Shown here: positions 1 through 10,345 of the stretch, one piece after another
Layout: each line of letters begins with the position of its first letter
Position numbering within the stretch: the stretch's first letter is position 1
Assembly (NCBI GenBank): GCA_036186865.1
Contig: AP025071.1
Span: forward strand, 17,249,142 to 17,313,141
DNA from: Eustoma russellianum
Lineage: Eukaryota > Streptophyta > Magnoliopsida > Gentianales > Gentianaceae
Direction of reading: 5' to 3'
DNA length: 64,000 nucleotides
Program-made: the position numbers and the translations under genes
The notes under the pieces: model-generated
What the model saw: the letters and a program-made list of their open reading frames with translations, nothing else
What the model was told of the DNA's origin: nothing
The model's database searches: none

Positions 1-2666
1 CGTTGTTGATTCAATGTGGAACGTCTTCTTCTAGTGGCCATGCCAAATTCGAGTTTTTAATGCTTAGACCACTCATCCTGACTTTCTTGCTTTTATGCGT
101 GCTGCTTGGGAATCATATCCTATGATTGGAGAAATGCATAGTTTACGTGCAAAACTGTGCATGTTTAAAAAGGATGTTTCTCGATGGGATACCGATGTTT
201 TTGGTAATATTTTCCATCGTCTTAAGCATGCTGAACGTGGGGTTCGATCTAGTGAAGTTGCACATGATCTAAATCCTTATGAAGCAAATAGAGTGGCATA
301 TAATGCATCTCAGGCTGAGTTGAATATTGTATCGTCTCAAGAAATAGAATTTTGGAAATAAAAAAACACGGGTAAAATGGCTTCAGGAAGGTGAGGTGAA
401 TACTCGCTATTATCATTCCTTGGTGAAGGATAGACCTCGCAGACAACAAATTAATAGCATACACAATGAAGCGGGAGTTGTTTGTGATTCACATGAAACC
501 ATTAGTGCTGCCACTGTGGACTTCTATACTCAGCTGTTTACTCGGCAGCCCACTAAGGATAGTGCAAATTTTTTGCAATGCTTTCTAGATATTGTGACTG
601 AGGCTGACAATGTTTTTCATATAAATATGCCGACTGAGGAAGAGGTGAAACATGTCGTTTGGGATTTGGATCCACATAGTGCTGCTGGTCCTGATGGCTA
701 TAATGGTTGTTTTTTTCGATTTTGTTGGGATGTCATCGGTTGGATTATACAAGGAAGTTCAGGAATTTTTCCTGGGATTTTCACTCCCAAGATCCGTGGG
801 CCATACTATGCTTGTTGTTCTCCTGAAAGAATCAAATCCACGGACATTTAGTGATTATAGGCCCACTACATTGTGTACTTTTATAAGTAAGATTCAGACT
901 CGCATTTTAGCTTCTCGATTGAGTGGGGTCTTATCGAAAGTTATCACTTGAGCAAGCTGGTTTTCAGAAGGGCCGTGGCATTTCTGAGCAAATTTTGCTT
1001 GGTAATGAGCTTATTAATTGGTTGGATAGGGGTTTCATGCCAAACAATGCAGTTATCAAGCTGGATATGGCAAAAGCATTTGACTGCATCGATTGGCAGT
1101 TTTTGCGTGCAATTCTACTTCGGTTTGGATTTTCTGCTTTCTTTGTTTCTCTGGTCCTCAACCATTTGGAAGGTACTCACATTTCTATTCTTGTCAATTG
1201 GGTTCCAAGTGGTTTTTTCAAGCCTACGCGTAGAGTTAAGCAGGGAGATCCTTTGTCTCCTTTGTTGTTTATTTTAGCTACGGAAGGTTTCAGTCGTGAC
1301 CTAAAGCATCAGGTTTCTAATGGATATATATCTACCTTTCTTTAGGTCATATGCAGGTTGTAATCTCGCATTTATCTTATGGTGATGATCATCTGATTTT
1401 CTTGTCAGATAGTCGAAGAAATCTATTGCGATTTAAACGGTTTTTGACATCATATGAGCAGGTCTCGGGTCAGAATGTGAATTGGCATAGAAGTGCTGTG
1501 TTGTTCTCATCTTGAGTTTCTCCTCCGTAGAGTCAGGTTTTCCTTCATATCTTTAATATGAGGCAGTCTACTTTGTCAATGAAATACTTAGTCTAATATT
1601 TGCATAAGGGTATAACCGGGCGGTTCACTGTCAGCATTTGTTGTAACATGTGAATAATCGACTTGGAGGTTGGCAGCAGAATTTATTGGGGACAACTAGT
1701 GGACTTGTTTTGGTTCGTTATGTTCTCTCTTCAATGCCGGTTCATGTCATTTCTAGTGCTCGCCTTCCTCAGAGTGTTATTGCAGCTTTGGAGCGTCGTT
1801 TTTCACTATTTTTATGGGGTACAGGTCGACGACACTAGGTCTCACTGTGCAAGATTTGTTATCCATCAGAGGAGGGTGGTTTGGCAGTTCGGGATCTAAA
1901 TGCAATTCAAGATGCGCACGCATGTAAGTTGTGGTGGATGTATCATATGACTGGTACTTTGTGGGGTCAGTATATACGGGCTCGAAATGGTGGTAGGGAT
2001 GATTATCAGCCTCGACTTTATGATTCTCCCGGCTGGCATCGTATTTGTGCCATTCATTCTACTTGTATATCCATTTCTGATGTTATGGGGGATGCACTGG
2101 TGTGGCCAACATCCACTAGGGATTTTACAAATCGACATACATATGATGTTCTTCATATAATGAAGTCCACTCTGGTTTCTCACAAGTATATTTAGTGGAG
2201 AACACAACGCTCAGCAACACATGTTTTCCTCTGGAAGTTACATCATAGGGCGTTACCTGTGTGTGATAATCTTATGTTCTTTCTTATGGTTTCACCTTCT
2301 GTATGACCTTTTTGTCGAAGTGCATCTGAATCTGTTAGTCATTTATTTTTCCACTGCCCAAAAGTTAGAGTTATTTGGGACTATTTTGATGCCCTATTAG
2401 ATGTTGGTGTTGTAACACATTTGAACTGGAAATCTCATTTCGTAGCGGTCTGGTTTCAAGCCCCTAACATGTTTGTGGAAGAAATGCAGAAAATATATAC
2501 AGGTGTCTTACTTTGGAATTTTTGGAAGAGATACGTAGCTATTATTTTTGATGACTCAGACTGGATTCAGCGTTCAGTTATAAGGGATATTAGGCATGAT
2601 TTATTCTTGTGGGCCAAGTCTATGTCTGGTTGGAAAATTGCAGCGTCTGATCCCATGCTTTTTTAG
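1..2666 (+). pseudogene. LINE A ORF2 remnant: linker, reverse transcriptase, zf-RVT
   Basis: Decayed ORF2, readable in successive frames (95-361, 396-851, 652-951, 923-1345, 1650-1838, 1881-2195, 2421-2666). Landmarks are WDLDPHSAAGPDG in the first RT block, IKLDMAKAFD near 1053-1082, KQGDPLSPLLFIL near 1240-1275, and the active-site box at 1378-1389. That box reads YGDD instead of the YADD or FADD of the other copies. A GGLAVRDL block follows near 1870-1900, and then a CPFC-like zinc region near 2300-2370 in which the first Cys codon has become a stop. In its family this protein copies element RNA at a nicked target. At least four frameshifts and several stops make it non-functional. Confidence 0.85.
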
Positions 2667-2699
2667 CTGGGCCTATCCCCTCATTTTGTTCTTATCATC

Positions 2700-3097
2700 T
2701 GCGTGTTGTTCGTTGGTCTTTGCCTCCAACAAGCCGCCTGAAGCTTAATACTAACGCTTTGGTTGGGCTTCATTCGGCTGGTGGAAGTGCTATTGTTCGG
2801 GATTCTGCTAGCACATTTATACACGCTCTGTCTTATTCTTTGCGGCATAATTTCCCTCTTCGTGTTGAGGCTCAGACCGTGTCTATGGCACTCTATTATT
2901 ATTTACCCCTTTATGGTCATTTCATAGTTGAGGTGGAGTGCATAGAATTGGTCGATGTTATGTCTCTGCCAGATGTATATGTTGCTCCTGATCTCCATCG
3001 TCTCCGCTCATTACTTACTGCTTCTTCTATTCGCTTATGTTATACTCCTTGGGAATCAAATCAGCTTGCCCATTTTTTAGCACAAGCAGCTATGTAG
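2700..3097 (+). pseudogene. LINE A RNase H domain (C-terminal ORF2)
   Basis: Open stretch of 125 codons from 2720 matching the RNase H domain that ends plant L1 ORF2 proteins. It begins RLKLNTNALVG, where other copies have NTDA, so the first catalytic Asp is Asn here. It continues with the GGSAIVRDS strand, the VEAQT segment carrying the catalytic Glu, VEVEC where the second Asp should be (LESDC or LETDC in relatives), and a C-terminal helix ending ESNQLAHFLAQAAM. The domain fold is recognisable, but two metal-binding residues are replaced, so activity is unlikely. It is separated from the zf-RVT part by a stop near 2666 and a frame change. Confidence 0.8.
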
Positions 3098-3539
3098 CGT
3101 TCCACAGTTGAGAACTTTCACTCCTTGTCGACACTCCCACAATATGTACAAGCTCTTGTTCTTACGGATTCTTCCTTGCCATTCGGTATACTAGTTTTAA
3201 CAGGCACCATGGTGCTAGACTTCCATGATATATGGTTCTTTGGTTGTAGTTTGCATTGTATTCTATAATTGTTTGGTTGCATTCTGTTTCATTTTAGGCA
3301 TCTCATTGTGTATAGACACATCCATCAGCTCAGTTGATTGATCTGGACATGTACTAGTTTGCATTCATGTAGAGCATATGGGGGCAGGTGCATAAATATT
3401 TACTCTTTTTTCTTTTTCCGAGTTTTATCTACAAGGGTGGTTTTCTCAGCAAGGTTTTGAGAAGACATATCGTATGCAACTGATTAGTTTTACCCCTTGC
3501 ATGTAAACGATTCCCCGTACCAGACACTGTGTTCCTTTA

Positions 3540-4334
3540 TTGCAGCATATTGATGACAAACTTCAAGGATGGCACTCTAGATTACATTCCGCAGCGGGAC
3601 GTTTAGTTTTGTTACGCTCTGTCATAGCAGCATTGCCGCTACATCTCTTGGCATCAGGTGGATTACCTAAATCAGTTATCAAAGTCATTAATCGGAAAAT
3701 GGCATGTTTTTATTGGGGCCCTCGACATCACTGGATATCATGGCATACGATTTCTACACCTCAAGAAGAAGGAGGTTTGGGGATTCGCGACCTAAGCATG
3801 TTACAAAAAGCTTATCACTGCCGAATTTGGTGGTCGTATCAACAAAATTTTACGCTTTGGAGTAAGTATATGCACGCCAAATATGGTCACCGTGGAGACT
3901 ATTTGCCCCGTTTACCTGATTCACCTATTTGGAAATTAATTTGCAAGATACATCCTTTCTGCCTTTCTCAAACCACTGGTCAAGGTACACATTTAACATG
4001 GCTGCACACGCCAACGGGTGAATTTTCTTTACGCAGTGCTTATGATAATAGTCGCACACCACATCCGCATCTACTGTCCGCCAAATTCATATGGTGTAAA
4101 CAACATTCCCCAGTTATTCAGATATTTTTATGGCGACTATTTCATTCGGCGATACCAATGGAGGATTATATTGGCAAGTATATTACATCTCGTCCTACAC
4201 AATGTCCGTTTTGTAAAACTGCTTCTGCAACGGTAGATCATGTCTTTCTTCATTGTCCACATGTGCGACCGATATGGCACTATTATACTGGGGAATTGCA
4301 CTGTTCGACACCATCGTCACTGCAGTTGCGGTAG
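3540..4334 (+). pseudogene. LINE B ORF2 middle part: RT C-terminus and zf-RVT
   Basis: Open for 264 codons. It shows the thumb/connector region of plant L1 ORF2 (LQGWHS, GRLVLLRSVIAALPLH, LPKSVIKVINRKMACFYWG), then EEGGLGIRDLSMLQKAYHCRIWW. The zf-RVT module follows: FLWRLFHSAIP, CPFC, DHVFLHCPHVRPIW, with its Cys and His ligands kept. It ends at a TAG (4332-4334); the homologous reading continues in the same frame after it (ILAWWYRSS). There is no RT active site because of 5' truncation, so this is a dead fragment despite its length. Confidence 0.8.
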
Positions 4335-4449
4335 TATATTCTTGCTTGGTGGTATCGTTCATCTTTTTCGTCACTACTTGGGGTATTCAAAATTATAATT
4401 CCAGCGATCATACTGTATAACATCTGGCGGGGCTACACCTCATTAGTCT

Positions 4450-5097
4450 ATGGAGACCAATCTAGCATTACACTCACATCTCTTCGAGCATCAATCCGCT
4501 ATGATCTTACTATTTGGTGAAAAAATAGCGGGAACTAAAATAGCCACTGATACTAGACGGTTCTTCTCTTGGTTACCGTCTCTACCGGTCCCGCGACCTT
4601 GCTTGATTCGTTGGCTAACACCACCACCAGGGCGCCTGAAATTGAACACAGATGCGGTGGTTGGTCGACAGTATGCAGCAGGGGGAGCTATATTGCGTAA
4701 TCATAGGGGCTCTTGTGTGGGAGCAATTTCATTCTGTCTACCGGCAAGTACACCGCTATATGCGGAAATTCAGGCTGCATTATTTGGTCTGTTATATTTT
4801 CTTCCACTACATCACGACATTATATTAGACTCTGACTGTAGCCAGATGATATCTCGTTTGGCCCGCCCGCAGCTGGTACATGGGAATTATTATCTTCGCA
4901 TGCTTCACACTTTGGTTCATCTTCACCGCCTCGATTATCATCATATTTATCGAGAAGCAAATATGGCAGCACATTATTTAGCACAACAGGCCATGTTTAA
5001 TCCCATCACACAATACTATTCATCACGTACTCTCCCTTCATTGGTGCACGCGTCCGTCTCCTTGGATCTCTCCTCCATTCAACTGCGTGTCCCTTGA
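4450..5097 (+). pseudogene. LINE B RNase H domain
   Basis: Open for 215 codons, with the RNase H proper starting near 4636. The conserved features are RLKLNTDAVVG (first Asp), GGAILRNHRG, AEIQAALFGL (Glu), ILDSDCSQM (Asp), and a C-terminal YREANMAAHYLAQQAM helix. All expected acidic residues are visible, which makes this one of the best preserved RNase H domains of the window. In plant L1 elements the domain is the ORF2 C-terminus and helps remove template RNA during cDNA synthesis. Its N-terminal codons overlap an out-of-frame remnant, so it is not a separate gene. Confidence 0.8.
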
Positions 5098-5859
5098 TAC
5101 TCTCAAGTCTTCCTCATGGATTGGCGTAGTCTCTTTCTTTCTGCCTGTATCCTAATGGATACAGGCAGGCTCGGTATGCGTTGCTATCTTTTGGCCTTAT
5201 ATTTTTTCTATTACATAATCAGTAACGTTTTGCTTTGTTTGCTTGCCTGGACATGGTATCGACCGGCTGCCCTATATGCGAGACTTCTCACGGTTCCACA
5301 ATGCTCCTCTCCTGCATTTGCGGACTATGCGATTATGCCTTTCCTGACGCATCTATCATCGCAACGTCGCCTTGGCATAATCTCAGCCAAGGCGACTATG
5401 GTATGTGTTTGGTTTCTCAGTTTCATCTTTAGTTGCTTATTGCTATCATCGGAATAACTTCTTCTTGGCAATTTTCCAAGGTTTGTCTGTTCTGAAAGAC
5501 GCTTCATCCAGCTTGCCATCATACACTATGGGGAATGCAGCTTGCATCAACTACTGCTCTGACCGTTGATTTGTACTCAAATTTACACTCATTTCATATC
5601 GATGACGGTCGTATAAATATGTACGCTTTTTCCTTCGCTAAGGTTTTATCCACAAGGGTGGTTTTACTTAGCAAGGTTTTAATGCGGCATATCATATACG
5701 ACTGGAGATATGACATTATTAGTTCCTTATTTCATTTGTTCTCATACGATGATTTCTTTGTCCGCCATAAGTGAGGTTTATTCTCAATAAAATGTTTCTT
5801 TTAAAAAAAATATATAAAATATGCTGGATATGGGTTTTACACAGTCTCTGTCTACATGT

Positions 5860-6358
5860 GATAATAAAGTATGGTTGTTTTGGAATATGGACAGAGCCCA
5901 AATACATGATTCGCGGCACGGTCAGTAGGCCTCCTACTTCCATTTTCAGTTGCATTATACTAGTTTGTAGTTTTTGTTCACAATGGTGTATGGACGTCAC
6001 TCTATTGTACAACGTCTTTAATTATGGTCAGAAATTCGTAGTTCATTTGGTAGTCATATACTCCCATGGTTGATAGGGGCGATTTTAATGCATTGTTGCG
6101 CCTATCAGAGCATCGTAGGGAGACTATTCTTCATCTATCCATTACCGAAGATTTTAATATGTAAAGCGGATTGTGAGCTGTTGGAAATTCCGTATCAGGG
6201 TTTTGACTTTACTTGGCAGCGTGGTAGTAGGTGTAATGGAGTGTGGCGTCCATGGATCGCATGTTGTGTAATCAGTCTTTTTTGGGGTATCCCATGGCAG
6301 TTGTTCAGCGCTTGAATTGCGCTACTTCCGATCATTCTCCCTTTTTCTCTATTGTATA
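5860..6358 (+). pseudogene. LINE C endonuclease (EEP) remnant
   Basis: Frame-broken remains of the endonuclease/exonuclease/phosphatase domain that nicks target DNA. Recognisable pieces are VYGRHSIVQRL, PWLIG followed by GGDFNALLRLSEHR near 6060-6110, the FDFTWQRG strand near 6200-6220, and ATSDHSPFFS near 6326-6352, which holds the catalytic Asp-His pair. The N-terminal third of the domain, including the catalytic Asn and Glu, is absent because of the 5' truncation. Confidence 0.7.
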
Positions 6359-6359
6359 G

Positions 6360-7982
6360 ATGATTCCTCTGCGGGACCTAGAGCATTTCGGTATCTGGAG
6401 GCATGGATACCTCATCCTGAATATTTTCACTTTCTTAAGCATACCTGGGCATCATATCCTACGATTGGTGGGATACGAGGTTTATGTAAAAAGTTACGAT
6501 GGTTCAAACGTGACATACGCTATTAGAATGAGCATGTTTTCAGTAATATATTTTCACGGGTGCAGCAGGCGGACAAAGAGGCCACTAAGGCAGAAATATT
6601 GTATGATGCATATCCCATGGAGGAGCGTCGTATCATATATTCAACAGCTCAGGCCAAATTTTTGCAAACGAAAAAAATATGAGCGGCTTTATTGGAAACA
6701 AAAAACCAATGTCAAATGGCTTCGAGAGGGTGATTCTAATACCACCTTTTTCATAATATTATCAAAGGCAAGCGCACGAAGTAGCATATTCTGACCATCT
6801 ACAGTTCTACAGGATATTGTGTGACACGGAAGCGGCCATTGCGCACGAGGCCATTCAGTTTTACTCACATTTGTTTACGCCAGGGAACACAGGCAATTAT
6901 GACTCTATCCTTTCGTTATTTCCTCAGATTCTTACAGACGAGCAGAACAATGATTTATTAACATTGCCTTCGAAAGACGAGATGAGGCAGGCTATATGGG
7001 CACTTGATCAACATAGTGCACCCGGTCCTGATGGATTTAGTGGAGTTTTCTTTCGTTCTGGCTGGGAGATTGTTGGTGATGACATACATAAGGCAATCAT
7101 GGAATGCTTTCGTGGGGTTCCGATTCCGAGGGTAGTTGGCAGCACCTTAATTACACTGTTGCCCAAAAACGGCACCACGAACCTTTGCAGATTATCGTCC
7201 TATTTGCTTGTCTACTTTCATCAGTAAAATCAATGCACGGATCTTAGCTACACGACTGAGACCCTTTCTTGATCAGTTAATTTCTCCTGAACAGGTCAGT
7301 TTTATTCTACAAAAAAAATATTATTAGCTAACGCAATGGTTCATCATTTGGATTGAGAGGTGGGGGGCTTTAATGTTCTGATCAAGCTTGACATGGCCAA
7401 AGCATTCGATAGAGTGTGCTGGCATTATTTGAGTCGAGTACTTGATCGGTTTGGCTTCACTCCTTTTTTCATACGTCTCATTATGAATCATTTAGGGGGT
7501 TCTTATTTATAGGTGCTCATCAATGGGACACCACAGGGATTTTTCTAACCTACACAGGATGTTAAACAGGATGATCTATTATCTCCACTTCAATTTATTT
7601 TAGCTGCAGAGGGATTCAATCATGGACTAAAAAGTTAGACTGCATCAGGCCATCTCTTGCCTTTTCAGGTAGGCCGCATTAGTGTGTCTCTCACCTTGCA
7701 TATGTTGACGATCTCCTTATATTTTTGAATGGGTCTACTTCCAATCTAAAACAGTTTCAACAGTTTCTGTTGAGTTATCAAATAGCTAGTGGGCAGATGG
7801 TCAATTTTGAAAAAAGCCAGCTTGCTCCTCCGTCTTCGATCTCCCATCGACGCCTGACTCTTATGAAAACTACACTGCAAATGTTAACAACTTCTTTGCC
7901 CATTAAATATTTAGGCTCCTATTTACATCGGGGTATTTCTTGGCCTTCTCACTGTTTATCCATCATCCAGCACTTTGAATAG
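6360..7982 (+). pseudogene. LINE C reverse transcriptase remnant
   Basis: Pieces in changing frames. RAFRYLEAWIPHPE and KLRWFKRD lie in the linker, then WKQKTNVKWLREGDSNT near 6695-6745. Next come ALDQHSAPGPDGFSGVFF near 7000-7050, IKLDMAKAFDRV near 7383-7415, and VKQDDLLSPLQFIL (a damaged version of KQGDPLSPLLFIL) near 7562-7602. The active site YVDD is at 7701-7712, within LAYVDDLLIFLNG, and IKYLGSYLHRGIS sits near 7900-7940. Several stops make it inactive. The middle of the palm domain survives only as short blocks. Confidence 0.8.
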
Positions 7983-8045
7983 TATTTATCTTGCTGGCAT
8001 TATCACTTTTTATCACAAATGGGATGACTCATATTAATACGCCAT

Positions 8046-8779
8046 GTGTTAGCTTCTGTTCCTCTTCATTATTTTGTAGCCACTAGGCTGTCCACTAGTG
8101 TCATTTGCAAACTTCATCGTCTTATGTCTAATGTCTTTTGGGCAGCACAAGCCGAACATGCCAAGCGTCATTGGCTGAAACGGAATGCAAATTGTCGTCC
8201 GCCGCTTGAGGGAGGTCTTGGCATTCAAGATTTGGTTGACATTCAGAAGACATATTCTTGTCGTGTTTGGTGGAATTATCATACACATGATACTCTATGG
8301 GCTATATATATGCGACGGAGATATGGAGTGTGCTGTGATTATACCCCTCGTCTCTATGATTTCATCGGCTGGTGCCTTATTTGCAGCATTCATTCGGTCT
8401 GCGTAGATATTTGTCATTGGGAAGATAATCTGCCATCTTGAAGCTCACTCCTAATGGTATCTTATCACTTCGTGTAGCTTATGAGGCGGATCGAGCTACG
8501 ACACCAGAGTTGCTGGCACACAAGTTTATTTGGGCCCTTATATCAATTCCCAAGGTGAGTATATTTATGTGGCGGCTTTTTCATGGATCTTTGCCTTTTC
8601 CTGAAAACTTGCCTGATGTATACCAAGTTCGTCCGACTCAATGTCCATTCTGTAAAGTCCACGATATTACTATTATCTATATTTTCCTTGCTTGTCTGGC
8701 TGTTTCTTTTATTTGGGAATACTACATTCTAGTAGATGGCCCGCCTGCTGCTTCACGGACCTCCACACTCCACACCTAA
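8046..8779 (+). pseudogene. LINE C connector and zf-RVT remnant
   Basis: Two open stretches, 8046-8441 and 8438-8779, overlap by four bases because of a small frame change. The first has LSTSVICKLHRLMSNVFW and EGGLGIQDLVDIQKTYSCRVWW. The second has FIWALISIPKVSIFMWRLFHGSLP followed by CPFCKVHDI and a Cys-containing FLACLAVSFIWEYY segment. There the usual DHIFLHC is changed to IYIFLAC, so a zinc-binding His is lost. This corresponds to the zf-RVT module between RT and RNase H. Confidence 0.75.
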
Positions 8780-9034
8780 TCGATGAGCTGGTGGTTACAA
8801 GGAAATTTTACGAATCTTCCTGTACAGGTATCGTATGCAAGCATTGTGTTTGGGACTACCAAATGGAATTCTCGAAGCGTTGTTGAACATATTCGAGCCA
8901 CACTATATATGTGGAGTTCATCCTTGATTGGAACAAAACAAGCAACTTATGTTCAGCCACTGGTAAATGCTCGTTTGTCTCCCTTCATGCACCTTCCATG
9001 GGTGCAAGTTGTTCGTTGGATTTTGCCACCTGTT

Positions 9035-9516
9035 GTCGACTGAAGCTCAATACTGATGCCGTTTTAGGCCGTTACTCTGCTTCAGGAGGGGCAATACTTC
9101 GAGATCACACTGGATGTATGCTGGAGGCTATCACATTTCCAATTTATGGTGTGGATCCCATATATTTGAGGTTGCAGGCTGCACTCTTGGCTTTTCTACA
9201 TTTCAACATCGGTTATTCACAATTTGATCTCGAGGTTGACTTTAATGACCTGCAGCAGGAACTCTCTATTTTTTGGGCTGACTGTGATTCGCGCAGAGCC
9301 TACAGCTCTATGCTTCATCATTTGCACAGTTTAATCAGGTTGAGTAACTCTATTTTCCTTTTAATTCCGTGTGAGGCAAATACCGCGGCACATTATTTAT
9401 CGCAGGATGGTATTCAGCAAGGTCAATTACGTGTTTACAACACTCTTCCGTCCTTACCTACCTTAGCTCGTGGTGCTGCTTCTTCCGATGTTACCATTGC
9501 TTCTGTTCGTGTTTGA
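9035..9516 (+). pseudogene. LINE C RNase H domain
   Basis: C-terminal RNase H of ORF2. It reads RLKLNTDAVLG (Asp kept), GGAILRDHTG, then YLRLQAALLAFL, where relatives have AEIQAALFGL, so the catalytic Glu is gone. FDLEVDFND stands for the second Asp strand, and the end has CEANTAAHYLSQDG. The reading is open to a stop at 9516. The sequence is therefore a recognisable but probably inactive domain. Confidence 0.78.
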
Positions 9517-10101
9517 TCGCACAATCTTCTATTAGGTTGGTATGTCTCTCGGGTTGTTGCCTGTGTCACTTATAGAAAAAGGCAACCTCGGTATGATCAC
9601 CTTCACTTCTTTTCTATTGCTCTTTGTTCTGCTGCTAATGCTTCATGATTACTGCTTTGATGTTCTTATTGTCTTTAGTTGAGGATTTCGGTGGTGGTCG
9701 ACGATTTTCATATCCCGTGGTCTGCAATATTGGAGGAACACTTGACAGCTTGGCCGTGCTCTATCTTCAACTACCATATGCAATCTTTTCACAACTTCAA
9801 GCCTAGAAAGAATAAATCACAACATCGATGCAACTTCTTTGGGATGAGCTCTAATGTATAATGCCATTGCTCCAGCCATATAAATATGTACGCTTTTTTC
9901 CTTCACCAATTTTCTATCTACAATGGTGGTTTTTCTTGGAAGGGTTTTAATGCGGCATATCATATATGATTAGAAATTGACAATATTTTCCTCTTTACAT
10001 TCGCATTTTTCATATGATGATACGGTTTTGATGTACTATAGTATTCCTCCGCCATAAGTGAGGCTTCTTAATAAATGTCATATATTTCGGCCCAAAAAAT
10101 T

Positions 10102-10102
<1 letters not shown>

Positions 10103-10176
<74 letters not shown>
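10103..10176. repeat. (TA)n microsatellite at the 3' end of LINE C
   Basis: About 74 bp of alternating TA with a few TAC/TGT interruptions. It directly follows the 3' terminus of LINE C. Confidence 0.97.
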
Positions 10177-10179
<3 letters not shown>

Positions 10180-10345
10180 TGTGGGATAAATAAAAATAAA
10201 TAGGAGTAATCATAAACTAAAGAGGATTAGGAATGTTGAAGATGAAAATTGAAATAAGAGATTGACCTCAAATATAATTTCGTGAACATAATAGGAAACT
10301 AATTACCAACCTACGTATATATACACACACATATATGTAAACCCA
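10177..10345. other. Spacer with mixed TA/CA repeat before LINE D
   Basis: About 135 bp of AT-rich sequence without a recognisable element, then a short mixed TA/CA repeat (about 10312-10338) that abuts LINE D. It may be the original host sequence of the cluster. No gene is seen. Confidence 0.5.

Larger units (their letters stand above)
1..3500 (+). mobile_element. LINE copy A (plant L1 with RNase H), 5' cut by window edge
   Basis: This is an L1-type non-LTR retrotransposon running from before the window to about 3500. In order it shows the ORF2 linker after the endonuclease, reverse transcriptase, a cysteine-rich zf-RVT-like stretch, RNase H, and a 3' UTR. The UTR contains the block shared by the other copies: AAATATTTACTC, a T/C-rich run, then ACAAGGGTGGTTTT near 3385-3460. 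Stops and frameshifts are frequent, so it is dead. The usual CCTCCGCCATAAGTGAGG 3' terminus is missing. The UTR breaks off near 3490 and is joined directly to copy B, which points to rearrangement rather than a normal 3' end. Confidence 0.9.
3505..5805 (+). mobile_element. LINE copy B, 5'-truncated within ORF2
   Basis: The copy starts abruptly in the region after the RT active site (HIDDKLQGWHS, aligning with HIDSRLNGWHN of copy F). It continues through zf-RVT and RNase H and has a full 3' UTR. The UTR holds a perfect 12-bp stem-loop at 5141-5168, the shared block TATAAATATGTACGC to GGCATATCATA (about 5610-5697), and the 3' terminus CCGCCATAAGTGAGG followed by AATAAAATG and an A-rich tail ending near 5810. 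The 5' junction with copy A near 3490-3520 carries no microsatellite, unlike most other junctions here. Confidence 0.88.
5850..10095 (+). mobile_element. LINE copy C, 5'-truncated in the endonuclease
   Basis: The copy begins inside the EEP endonuclease (VWLFWNMDRAQ around 5868-5900) and runs through RT, zf-RVT, RNase H and 3' UTR. The UTR keeps a 7-bp stem at 9556-9562/9580-9586 followed by CTCGGTATGATC, the shared block around 9884-9962, and the terminus CCTCCGCCATAAGTGAGG at about 10046-10064. A short AT-rich end then passes into a (TA)n tract at 10103-10176. Many stops and frameshifts are present. Confidence 0.87.
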
